From contig OX335662.1 in NCBI GenBank assembly GCA_946894095.1, positions 14,154,001 through 14,218,000 of the forward strand: a stretch of DNA of 64,000 nt, read 5' to 3'. This DNA comes from Incurvaria masculella (taxonomy: Eukaryota > Arthropoda > Insecta > Lepidoptera > Incurvariidae). This document shows, one piece after another, positions 39,977 to 52,200 of this stretch (position 1 is the first letter of the stretch; each line of letters opens with the position of its first letter). A program made the position numbers and the translations under genes. The notes below the pieces were generated by a model that was given only the letters and a program-made list of their open reading frames with translations, made no database searches and was not told the origin of the DNA.

Positions 39977-42163
39977 CCTCGGCCAATAAAAGCGTTCGGA
40001 TATTAACCGTCTGGTTCCTCTTATTCCGGGGTGAGCGATTCCGTGCACGGTATTAAAAACCTGTGAGCGGAATTGCTCTGGAATATAAGGTCGTACTCTG
40101 CCGTCCTGTATGTTACAATACAATTGAACGTTATCGCTCGGCATATCCAGTTTCACGACGGGTGACGGGTTCTTGCCGATGAGTTCCCGCAACTCCCTAT
40201 CGCTCGATTGTTGGTCCGCCAGCTCTACCCAATTAATCGGAGCCGGACAATGTATGGTGCTGATTCGGCTCATCGCGTCCGCGGCGGCGTTGTCCACGCC
40301 GGCCACATGTACTACCTCCGAGCAGTACTCGGAAATGTAGCCTAACTGCCGTATGCGACGGGGAGTGTCGTTGTCACTGCACCCATTCCTAAAAGTAGCA
40401 ATCAAGGGTTTGTGGTCTGTATAAACTGTAAGCATACGCCCTTCGATGAGTCGGCGGAAATGCTTGACAGCTAAATAGATCCCTAACAATTCCCTATCAA
40501 AGGTGCTATACTTTTGTTGGGTCTCGTTCAGTGCTTTCGAGAAAAATCCTAATGGTTGGTTTTTTTTCTCGTGGTTTTCCTCCTGTAGCGTCCCGCCGAC
40601 ACACGTGGCCGACGCGTCTGAGTATAAACTCAATTTTCCGTCCGTTGAAGGAAACGCTAGCGTCACCGCGTCCTTAATGCTAGCTTTGCATCTTTCGAAT
40701 GCTGCTATCGACGTTGGGGTCCACGCCACCGCACTGCTATCGTTTTTTTTCTTGGTACCTGTGAGGTGTTTGTTTAATTCTCGCTGATACTCAGCCGCTG
40801 CCGGAATGCAGTCGCGATAGAAATTTATCATACCGAGAAACATCCGGAGTTCCTTGACTGTACTCGGGCGTGGGTAATCCGATATCGCCTTTGTCTTTTC
40901 GTCTAATGGGCGTATACCTTCGCTCGACACAGCATAACCCAAGTACGATAGCGACGTCTGATTGAAAATACATTTTGGTACGTTCAATCTGACGCCATAT
41001 TGGTTGAGGCGTTCCAATACTGCCCAAACGTGCGTCTTGTGCTGTTCCGCATCGTCGGATGCAATCAGCACATCGTCTAGGTATATGAACACGCAGTCGA
41101 GACCTCTTAAGACCATGTGCATAAATCTCTGGAATGTCTGACCGGCATTCCGGAGTCCGAAGCACATAGTGGGAAATTCAAATAATCCGAAGGGGGTTAT
41201 GATAGCAGTTTTTTCTATGTCCTCCTTAAATATTGGAATTTGATAGTAGGCTCGCTTCATGTCAAGTTTGCTAAAACACTGTTTGTTGTAAGCTAAATAC
41301 ATAAAGTCCTGTAATCGAGGTATGGGATATCGATCTGGCTTAGTCACTAAATTGAGTCGGCGATAATCGCCACATAGTCTCAGTTCACCGTTATCCTTTT
41401 TGACCACATGGAGAGGACTGGCCCATGGGCTTTTTGACGGCCGGCAAATGCCTTGGTCTAACATATGCTCAAATTCTTGTTTTACTCGTGCATATTTGTC
41501 CGGCGCCAGTGGCTTTGCCCTCGCGTATACTGGGGGGCCAGTCGTCTCAATGTGATGTACGACATCGTGTAAAAGGGGTTCCGCACCAAACTTTACGGGG
41601 ATACTTAACCTAGGGTACTCACCTAGTATGTCGTGGAATGGTACCTGTTCACTTAGGGTCCTTATACCTATCCGTGGACTGTCTCGGTCTATCACTGTCA
41701 CAACCTCCAACCGGGTATTCCCGTCGATGAGTCTCTTTCTCTTAAGGTCGACGAGTAGGTTGTGGTGCTTCAGGAAATCCGCGCCGAGTATGGGAACGCC
41801 TACGTCGGCCAGGATGAATGTCCACAAGTAAGGCCGCCGTAGTCCTAAGTTCAACTTCATAGTCTTTTCGCCGAATGTTCTAATGGCCGACCCATTTGCG
41901 GCGTAAAGAGTATACCCTAAGTTTACGTCGCACTCGCGTGTCCTCTTCGGTTTCGGTAGCACTGATACCGCCGCGCCTGTGTCCACTAGAAACCTAAAAC
42001 CACTGTCACGGTCGAGCACTTTTAGGCGGTAGTACTGTATGACGCAGACATCCGTTTCGGTCTGCGCCGTGCCTAGTTTTCCGGGGTCTTCTTTACGCGT
42101 TCCCACGCGCATGGAGGGGTGCACTTGTTCGCCTTTTCCCGATAGCGGAAATGCGGGGTGCAC
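39962..42163 (-). pseudogene. gypsy pol (protease, RT, RNase H, start of integrase), truncated
   Basis: 733 codons in the -1 frame relative to gag: protease with FLVDTGAAVSVLP and ILGADFL; RT with LCGDYRRLN, KLDMKRAYYQIPI and FIYLDDVLIAS; RNase H with YSDASATCVGG and TDHKPLI; start of the integrase zinc domain (HGIAHPGIRGTRRLISERFY). The last residues and stop come from the inserted transposon end, so the polyprotein is cut inside integrase. Confidence 0.9.
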
Positions 42164-42516
42164 AGCCAGTCAGGGTTGTCGGCGGCGCGCCTCTGCTGCC
42201 ACTGCTGCCGTTTCGCTGAAGAGCTCCGGTTGCGGCCATTCCTGTTGTCGCGTCCGCGTGAACGGGAGCGTGGGCGCGCCTCTCTTATGTGAGACATCTC
42301 GGCGGTAAGCCTGGCTAACTGCCGTGACATTTCGGCCACCGTGTTCTCCAGGGTGGATGTTGACGCTGGCGTGGTTGTACTCACGGCAGCCACGTCGATT
42401 TGGCGGTGTGTCTCAATCACCTGGTCTGCAATAGTCGCCAGGGCCTCCAGGTCCTTGGTGTCGCTCACCGCGACCACATGCGCCTGAGCCTCGCCTCTGG
42501 CTAATAATGCGCCCAT
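42073..42516 (-). pseudogene. gypsy gag C-terminal remnant
   Basis: Frame with an Arg/Ser-rich stretch (RPRSRSRGRDNRNGRNRSSS) and a Cys/His motif CTPHFRYREKANKCTPPCAW. Its N-terminal capsid part is missing upstream of 42516, so gag is 5'-truncated. It overlaps pol in the frame expected for -1 shifting. Confidence 0.75.
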
Positions 42517-42614
42517 TTTTTATGTTCAATTGTGTGGTAAAACCGTGCAAGAATCTAAGGCAAGAATTACAGAAAAAACGTAAAGAAAGAGGGATATCGG
42601 AATACCGCAACAGA

Positions 42615-42668
42615 CGACATAATTGAATGAAAGGTCATAAGGATATGACCTTTCATTCAATTATGTCG
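42615..42668. repeat. Perfect 24-bp palindromic hairpin
   Basis: CGACATAATTGAATGAAAGG... (42615-42638) is exactly reverse-complementary to 42645-42668 around a 6-base loop AAGGAT. Pairing resumes further out (ACAGAC / GTCTGT) after a 4-base offset. It lies between the gypsy remnant and the presumed EDRF1 5' end. Confidence 0.9.
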
Positions 42669-43160
42669 CCTGTCTGTATGTACCACTATCTAAAATATCG
42701 TACATAAAACTTGACAGAAATGAAAGTTTTGACATTTTTATGGTGAGGTTACTTAGCCCCGGTTGCAAGAAGTGACGGCCGAGTTGATCAATGTTCAAAC
42801 ACGCCACTTTTAGTGATCCGCATAGAGTTCCTTCCATACTGTCCACACAAAGTGACGTGTTTGATCAGACGTTGACGTTGATTTTGATTTTTTTGTCCTT
42901 TCGTGCACTTGGCCCTAAGGGCCGTGTTTGAAAATTGATTAACTCGTCCGTCTCTTCGTGCAACCGGGGCTTAGTGTTTTCTTCCCCATTCGCCGTTTTC
43001 ACTGACCATTAGAACGAAATTAGTTACACAGAATAAATTAGTTCAGTTGATTTTCCCGAACAAACCTGTCGTGTCAGTCAAACAAATAGTAAATTCTGTG
43101 TTTATTGCGATTTTTGGTAAATTTAGGTTAGGTATCAAAACTTTTTCCATCCAAATAGAA
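42669..43160. other. Presumed EDRF1 promoter and 5' UTR region
   Basis: Non-coding stretch before the tentative EDRF1 ATG. It contains ATTAGTTCAGTTG near 43036-43048, which includes an initiator-like TCAGTT, but no TATA box. Assignment is by position only. Confidence 0.35.
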
Positions 43161-43205
43161 ATGACTTCTAATTCCAAGAAAGAAAACGGCGGAAAGGACA
43201 GATTG
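43161..43205 (+). CDS. EDRF1: EDRF1 exon 1 (tentative)
   Basis: ATG at 43161 in good context (ATAGAAATGA), encoding MTSNSKKENGGKDRL. A possible donor GTACTA begins at 43206 and leaves phase 0, fitting exon 2. The EDRF1 N-terminus is poorly conserved, so this assignment rests on position, ATG context and phase only. Confidence 0.45.
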
Positions 43206-46200
43206 GTACTAAGATTACATTTTCTTGTTTCCCACTTTTGTTCGTTGTTTGGTGGGAGGTAGGGGTGCAGGGAGCACAGAATCGGGAATCAGGAGCTGAT
43301 CCTCAAACACAACATAAAGGTGGTAAACGTAGTAATATTTCGGCATTAGCCGTTTTCAAACTGAATTTTATTTGTATGGTAATGGTGTTTTTAATTTCTG
43401 CTTGGTTCTGCAATGAAACCTGAAAATAATTCTAAAACAACGTTACCATAACAAATAAAACTCGGTTTGAAAACGGCTAATGCCGAAATATTACTGCGTT
43501 TTAACACCTTTATGTTGTGTTTCAGGAATGGTTCCTGATTCCCGATCCTGTGCTCCCCGCACCCCATAACAGCTCCAGGGGTGCAGCTCGCGTCACCCGA
43601 TCCACATAAAGCGGAGAGATGGTGGGGTGGGACACAAGAGGGAGTGTGCAGCTACAGACAACCAGATTAACTGTTTTTATTATTTCTTTATGATATGATA
43701 GGATATGATATGACATGACGATGAGACAGCACCAGAAACACTAAACAAAATAACAAGCTTAGGCTTAGGAAGTCGTCAATCGGTGATTCAAAAATGTGTT
43801 TTGGTAGGAGCGGAGTCTTTCACCCGGCGTGAAGTCGCGGGCGGTTGTAAAGTACACAGCGGTGCCGGGGCCGGTGGGCTTCGCCCGGCTCCAGTGCAAC
43901 ACTGACCTCAACTTGCCCCCCGCCGACTGGCTGAGCGGGGCGAGCGTCTCCTACGGCCTGCAGAGGATGCTCCGCGACGGAGCCACCTGCTCCAGGTAAC
44001 AACCACCCCTCTACCTACCAATAAGGGAAATGGGGCTAAAACAAATTAACAATTTTTCAACATAGACCTATGTTATCCGACAAAAACGAAAACATTGCAT
44101 TTCTGTGCATTGCAACCTGCAAGGATGACTAATACCTCACAACTACTTTTTCATTTCATTTCATTTATTTAAACTTTTTGGTAGTCAAACTACACTAAGT
44201 TACGTCACATAGATCCGCGGATCCGATCAACCCAGTAAAGAAGAATCGGCAAAGAAACTTTATTTTAACTTTATATTATACTTAACTTTTTATTTATATT
44301 AACTTTTTTTTTTCTGTCCACAATTATGAAATACATACTTATATCTAAATGCTACTGCCAATCAATTCCTTGGTAAAACAGATTAAGGCAAAGAACAAAG
44401 AACAATAGAAACAGAAACCCTCAGTTAAAATTACTTACAACTAACAAAGTTACTAATGCAATAATATAGATTAATGTAATTTATAGCATTACAAGTATTC
44501 TCTGGTGTAAAAGCCGTCGTCAACTTAACCCATGTCAGGTATAAAAAAACATCATCAAGTTTGATACGAATGAAGTGTATCAAGTCAATATATGTTAATA
44601 AAATAATTACTTATGTATAATGTGATTTTTTAATAATCTACAAGCCTTTTAAGGTTGATTCAGTATCTGATATAGAACAACTTTTGCCAAGAAACTATGC
44701 ATCTATCGGTGACGGTTTCCAAGAAAAAAAAATATTAAAGTGCACTAACTCTTCAACTGCCTAATTAAAAAAATAGGTCAACCACGGGGCAATGACCCTA
44801 CTGTGACCCACTGACGCAAGACACAATTTACTTCTGCCGCGAGCGCAGGCAGGACCGCCTCCCCAGCTCATCAGACCTATGTATGCATCGGACCCGAGTG
44901 AATTTAAGTGAAGCGAGTGTCGATCGGTCGGAAAAGGACGTAAAATGGTTAGGCACACCGACCAAGAATAGAGAAGCTCGATATCCTAGTACATACCTAC
45001 CTACATTACAGCTGCGCTGCTATGGATTTGTTCGGGGCGGGGTGTCAAAGTGGGAAAAAGGCAAAACTGTTCGGGCAGGTAAGTAGCATATACCGCCGCT
45101 TCCCCGCGCGGCGCCACCGTTTGCCGCCTGCGCGGGCCGCTTTAACGAAGTTCGGGTGCATTAATTAATTTGAATATTCAATTATATCTTGGAAACCATT
45201 ACCGATAGGTGCATAGTTTCGTCGTAAATTTTTTTTACAATGCTGGGAAGAATGTAGTGTTTAAATTTCTCAAAAATTCTAATGGAACTCAAAATCAGCT
45301 CAATACAACCTACAAAAATGCTCAATGGTTATATCTAACATGATGCGGATACGCAATTTTTTAAAATGATGCCACGATGTAAAAAAACAATTATAGCTAG
45401 ATCCTAAGTCCGCTAATGGATTACTCCATTTTTGAGCATTAGCGTTATAAGATAATCCCGGAATTACACAAAATCTTAGCAAATCACTCCAACTGTATCA
45501 CACTCTAATAATGCTAACATTCGAAAGTGTAGTTATCTATTAGCGGACTTAGGCTTCAGGAAACAAATAAATAGTTCGCCCTATGTTTGATCTAAACATG
45601 TGACTCCACTATGCTTGCAGTTAAGAGAAAACCTTTTTTTGTTTGTTGTGCAGCTTCCGCATGGCGCACATGTTTCCCGACTCGGTGGGTGAGGTGGATG
45701 TGGTCTCCGGCGCAGAGTGCATCAAAACTCTGCTAAAGCTGCCCTACCAGCCTAACTCCACGGTGAGACATTAGTTCCTGTAGTTCCCTCATGATGCACA
45801 TATTCCCTTCGTTAGGTGAGTTGGACGCGGTTTTCGGCGCAGAGCGCAGTAAGACTCTACTCCAGCTACCCTACCAGCTCAACTCCTTAGTGAGACATTA
45901 GTTCCACTAGTTCCCTCATGACACACATTTTCCCCTCAGTAGGCAAGGTGGACGTGGTCTCCGGCGCAGAGTGCATCAAGACTCTGCTAAAGCTCCACCA
46001 CCAGCCCGACTTCATGGTGGGACTAGTTACTCTAGTTCCCTCATGATGCACATATTACCCTCTGTGGGCAAGGTGGACGAGGTCTCCGGCGCAGAGCCCA
46101 TTTACGCTCTACTCTAGCTGCCCTACCAACTACACTCCACAGAGAGACATTAGTTTCACGAGTTCCCTCATGACACACAATTTTCATTTTAGTAGGCGAA

Positions 46201-49200
46201 GTGAGCGTGGTCTATTGCACAGAGTGCGTCAAGACTCTGCTGTAGCCACCGCCAGCCCAACTTCATGGTGAGACTAGTTACTCTAGTTCCCTCATGGCGC
46301 ACATGTTCCCCTCGCTAGAGGAGGTGGACGTGTGATACTTTTGAGATTACCGCGGTCGTTAGACATGTTTGAAAAATTTTACTGCTTTTCACGCCTCGTT
46401 TCGAGCTAATCATTCAGCCCGTTGTCAAGGAGGCATCCGCCACGTTCGTATGCAGCAGACGACTGACAGATATCGCTGTGGTCGTAAATTCGTAGCTGAC
46501 GACAGGCAGTATGAGCTGACAATATCGTCACCGATATTATCGTCTTCCTTGACCTACCTGAGTGGCTGAAGTACGGGGTTCCACATTGCAGAGAGCTTAA
46601 AAGTTTTCTCGTTTGAAGTTGCTGTGCTTCTTAATCTCGATGGCTTTTCGGACTAATCTTGGTATAGTGCGTTATCTGATGTTATTTTTTAAGTTTTAAT
46701 TTGAAATAATTAGGAAAAGTTAAGGTTGGCCTTCCATATTAACTACCCATACAAACATGGAATGAAGAAATCATGCACACATTCTTGTCAAGATCAAAAA
46801 TTATACTCAAAACTGCTTTATTTGATCAAACTATATGTTTGATTATTATTGGCATTGAAACATTTGATATGCTTTATAAGTTAGATAGTCCGAAAGCTAA
46901 AAATTTACGCGCATTTTATGCAGTAAGTTTGGTCATGGACGATACAACCAAAATAGCTTGTTTCATGAAGATTCAAAATAAATGATTACAGGGTCCTTGA
47001 TTTACTTTTTGCTAAAAGTTGTTTGTTTGTAAATCTAATCAAACCAAACACGATGCGCATTGTATATTTCCTAAAGCATTTAAAAAAAGTATTGTAATTC
47101 CAATTCACAAAAATGGCGATAAAAAGGATCCCGCCAATTATAGGCCCATTTCACTTCTAACTTAATATTGGAAAAACTAATGAAAACCAGAATAAACTGT
47201 TACTTAGAAAACAACAATCTACTTGCAGACTGTCAGTTTGGCTTCAGGAAAAAAAATCAACTGAAGATGCCGTTAGTCTACTGACAAACCACGTTGTTGA
47301 TAACATGGACAAAGGACTACGTTGCATGGGAATTTTTATATACTTGGCAAAGGCTTTCTACACGGTGTCCATTCGTATCTTACTAAAAAAGCTAGAATTT
47401 ATAGGCATACAAGGTATCCAACTTAAGTGGTTTGAAAGCTACCTTAGCCAACGAACTCAAACAGTCAAAATTGGAAATATGAAGAGTTGAGAGGCCATTA
47501 TAGAATACGGTGTTCCCCAAGGTAGCGTTCTTGGTCCTATACTTTTTATTATTTATATGAACGGACTTGTTAACCTTAATCTTCAAAGTTGCAAAATCAT
47601 CACATACGCCGACGACACAGTTTTACTTATTACAGCAGAAACAGAATAATATTAATACCGAATGAAATTTAAAAAGTCTACCTAATATAGTGGTAGGAAA
47701 AAAAGTAAAAAAAATACCTTTTGCTGAAAGACTATGATAGCACCGAAGAGCTTCTACGGGTAATAATATGATAATGAAATACAATACAAATACAAGCACT
47801 AAAATAAAGTCACATTCACCACACAAATGCAACCCACTATCATACCCTCACACAGCATGCCATACCACTTCTCCCTTATTCAACCTCATAGACCTCACAC
47901 ACTCAAAAATCAAAATCAAAATCAAAAAATCAAATAATTTATTGCATATTTGCAGAGGTGTTACAGAACCCAAATGAGGTAAATAAAAGCGAGTGCCATC
48001 TACAAATTGCCTGGGTAGTAGTCGTGGGCGTTTCCACTGGTTTTCGAAAACGTTAGTAACTGTTAATGCTGATGCCGATAGCCGTTAGCGGAAACGGTTT
48101 CAAAAAGAAATGAAAGAAAACTCCCTCTCCCTTCTTCTGAATTCTGAATGGGTATAATGACATCTAGCACGGTTCGATCATCTCACATGAATTCTGAATC
48201 TCGAGTGCAGCGTACCTGTATTCAAAAATCAAGAAGAAGAGAAAAAATCCAAAAATCAAAATCAAGAATGAGGTTTTGTTACTATGTAGTTATCGCAAAC
48301 AATTAAGAAGTCAGACAAAACTTTTTATCCTCGACAAAATAATCCCCAGAAATAATATAACACAAATGATAAATAAACATATTTATAATTTATTTCATAT
48401 GCCTATTAGCATTTAGAAATACTAATCATTGGACTTTTTCTGTAAGGAAACCACAACGGCGGTCGTTAAGAATGTAGCCCCTCTTCGACTACAGTGCGCA
48501 CTGCGCGCGCGCATTGCAGTTTCGGCGTTAACCCCAGTTGCGAGAGTCGCCGGCTACAAGCCGCAACGAAGTAATTATTAATATTACTAACTATTACTCG
48601 TAACCCCAGTTACGAGAGTCGCCGGCTTCAAGCCGGTTACAGTTACATTGCGCGAGCGAGACAGTCGCGGCTGGCGGGTCATTGCGTCTAGACTTCTCGC
48701 AACCTACGGGCTTTCGTTGGCGCGCCGCGTGCGCGATCCAGTGCGCTACAAGAAACTTGTAGCGGCCATACTGCTCGGCGTAAAATGAGTACTTCGTTTT
48801 TACACTAGTAACAGTTTACAAACCCATTTCTCATTTCTCGTCCCACGACTACTGGGTAGGCGTATCACATAACCTACACATATCTACACACCCTTGTTCG
48901 CGGGATGCGGATCGTGCGGACCTTGACAAATTTACCGATTGTGCGGGCTAGGTGTTCCCGACTAGTTACGCGAGTGTATTTCGGAAGACTTTGTAGCGCC
49001 ATCTCTTTCGAACACGGCAGTCTATCCGGAATATCTATACACTCGATAGAGACGGATATATACGTAATTAAAAAACGTGACAAAAATCGGTCTTCTGCGG
49101 GCCTCAACGTTCGTGCGGTCCGACCGCATATGCCTCAATACATACGTTTTAATACACTGACCGCATAAACGTTTGAGAGTACCTTTTTACACTGGCCCGC

Positions 49201-52200
49201 ATAATATTAAATGCCGTACTTATTTACACGACGTCCGCATAAAACATTAGGCGTACTATTTTACACTCGCCCGCATAATATTAAATGCCGTACTTATTTA
49301 CAAAACGTCCGCATAAAACATTAGACGAACTATTTTACACTCGCCCGCATAATATTAAATGCCGTACTTATGTACACAACGTGCGCATAACACATTTGAC
49401 GTACTTTTTTACACTCCCCGCATAATATTAAATGCCGTACTGATTTACACAACAACTCCCGCATAGCACAGTGTATTTCAGGTAGCGACTGCATCTGGTG
49501 ATCGAGTTCCATACAATGGCTCGTGCCCGTTTCCTCAGTTAAATAAAAAAAAATTACATTATAATTTTTTTGTTTCTCACTTCATTGTAATTTTTAACTT
49601 ATTAAAAAAATCTAATTATATTGAAATAGGTAAGTTCCTCTTATAAATCTTTATCAAATTAACATTGCCATAAAAACATGTTTTTTATTTTAATTTTCAG
49701 AGTAAAAATGCAAAAGTTATGAAAATATTGATATAGATATTAATAATGCCATCAACGAAATGCAAAAAAAGTATAGAAAGAAATCATCGCTCCAAATATG
49801 TACTCAGATAGGACTTATAGGACTGATAGTACAAATTCACGTTTGTCAAAAGACGGATAGTCATTGCCGCTTATATCTTCTATCAAAATAATCTGACTAT
49901 AATTTTATTAATAAACGTATGGAATCACTTTATCGGATGGATAAGCAGAAGCGTAAATAAATCCATCGAACAGTTATCTGGCCGTTTATCAGTCTATTGA
50001 AAAATCAGCACTTTAATTGAATGACCATACTAGGTTCAAAAAAAGATAGCAAAAGAGCCCACAATTTGGTCCATATTTTAGGCTCTAAATTATTTGAATC
50101 ATCCGTAGGCAAAGATTCAAAAATATTTCTTCGACAACGGATAGCACTTGCTATTCAGCGGGGCAATGCAGCATGCAGCTTTCGGAAAACTTAAAATAAA
50201 AGAAAGAGGAGATATTTTTCTTAGTTTAATTTTATTTAAATAGTTTTAGTTACTTTTTGTTAATTAATTTGAAAAAACGGTGTTGCTAAATTGTATTGTC
50301 ACATGTATTTTAAAAATAAATTATCATACATATTTTTTTTAAACTTTAAAAAATTTTCTGGATAAGATTTTTTTTAATTGGTTCGGGTAAACTGTGACAG
50401 GTCAGGTTTTAGTTAATGCCAGTAAGAAAATATGAGTGTGCAGTCTGATCCCTTTTGTTCCTTCGTACTTGAAGGATATTTTAATAGTGCTACCTACATA
50501 GAATAAGGATAAGAAATGCTGAAGTTATGACAACATTGATATAGAGATTACTGTAGCCACATATGAGAAGGTAGTCCCCAGTACCTGTTGGCGTCTTTGG
50601 GTTCAATTCAGCGCCGAGCGTTCCGTCTTATTTGGGACCCACAATTCACTGCTGGCTTGGAGTCCCTGAGCCACAGACGGTTTGTGGAGTCGCTTAGTCT
50701 GTTCTACATGTACTAACATGGACGTTACTCTATGGAACTTGCATCCCTTATTCCTCCCCATTCTACCTATATCCGGAGCACCAGCCACAGAGAATCTGAG
50801 CACTCTCTTGTGGTTGACATAAGGCTTTTGATATCGAACGTCTCTCAAACTCATTTCTCTGCCGCACCGCCCAGAAATGGAACTGTCTGCCGGCGGGTGC
50901 CTTTCCTGATACCTATAACCTGGAAGTTTTCAAGCGTCATTTGAACAAACTCGCTAGCTTAGAAATAGTCCGCAAATCCGCTGGTATGGTGCCTCGCTGA
51001 GCGTGGTTCGCGAGGACACGGATAATTTATCATTGCCGGTTCAAGCATAGTTATCAAGTAAGCGGTTCATCCAATGCGGTGGTACCAATCCGGGCGGGTT
51101 TAACCCTACCACCTATTAGGGGAAGGGAACCTACAGCTTACCATGGGTTCCGAAACATGGTACTGCTTGCATTCTACTTGGTACTACTTACGGTCTTGGT
51201 ACTACTTTTAAAACTATGTTATTATCACTGTAAGAATTTTTATAAATTTGAGTTTTACGTATTCTGAGAGTTCAAGTTTTTTAATATTTTTTTAAAAATA
51301 ATGACGAAAGACGCAGTTAATAGTTTTAGTTAATTTTGATTCAAATTAAATAATGATGTTAAGGTAAATAAAATATTTACTCCTTTATTCGTTTTCATTT
51401 ATATCTTGCATGTTTATTATATTCATTGCTTAAATACGCAAATTTTGTAACTCACTACACACTCCTCCAGTACCGCTTGCAAATCAAGTGCGGACGTCTG
51501 CAGACCTTACCAACCGTACGAAAATAAATTTATTTACCTACCTTTACATACCCCTCCTTTATCAACTGCAAGTAAAGTGCGGACGTCCGCACAATCTGAT
51601 GAGCGTACGAACATTTACACACTTGACATTAACAAATATACGATAATATATTTTTTACCTACTTCAACACACTCCTCCTGTACCAACTACGAATAAAGTG
51701 CGGACGTCCGCATAATCTGATAAGTGTACGAAAATTTACACACTTTGGACTGGTGGCGCCAGTTGCGGACACACTCTGGAACTAAAAATTTAGCGTGTGT
51801 TAACCAAACTAGACCAAAACAAGTATTATGCGGGCGTCCATTTGGAAACGCCCATATTTCACCAGTGAACCAATCAGAACCTGAGGATTCGATCTATATA
51901 TTTGAAACGGCACCTTAAAATTGTGCGGACGTCCGCACAATCTACCGGCCCGCATAAGCGTGCGTTCTGTCAAGCTTGCGCCCGCACAATACTTGACACG
52001 CGAACGCACCCTCACACTCCATAACACAACCTCATTTATTAAAAAACCCCTTTTAGATTCATTTGTTACGTACCTTCCTGAAAATCAATTCTCATTTGTT
52101 AAAATTATGATACCCTTTCTACCCAACTTAAACATACATCTGTCATCCTAAAATACAGCCATAACGGCCAGTTTAGGTGACAAGGTTTTGACTACAGTTA

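Larger units (their letters stand above)
34863..42516 (-). mobile_element. Older Ty3/gypsy element (CsRn1/Kabuki-like), 5'-truncated and interrupted
   Basis: Minus-strand remnants in order: a gag C-terminal part (42516-42073), pol with protease, RT and RNase H (42163-39962), a 2567-bp DNA transposon (37410-39976) inserted within the integrase zinc domain, the rest of integrase (about 37409-36321), then a 1.2-kb non-pol region and a putative LTR. Before the insertion the coding frame crosses from YWPR to APKVNRWTKTC. The gag Cys/His pattern (C-x2-H ... C-x3-C type) suggests the CsRn1 group. No 5' LTR was found. Confidence 0.85.

Noticed and set aside
48470..48760. Possible GC-rich promoter or CpG-type gene start
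   Set aside because: It contains an imperfect internal repeat and no adjacent exon, and EDRF1 continues across the region. A repeat origin is simpler.
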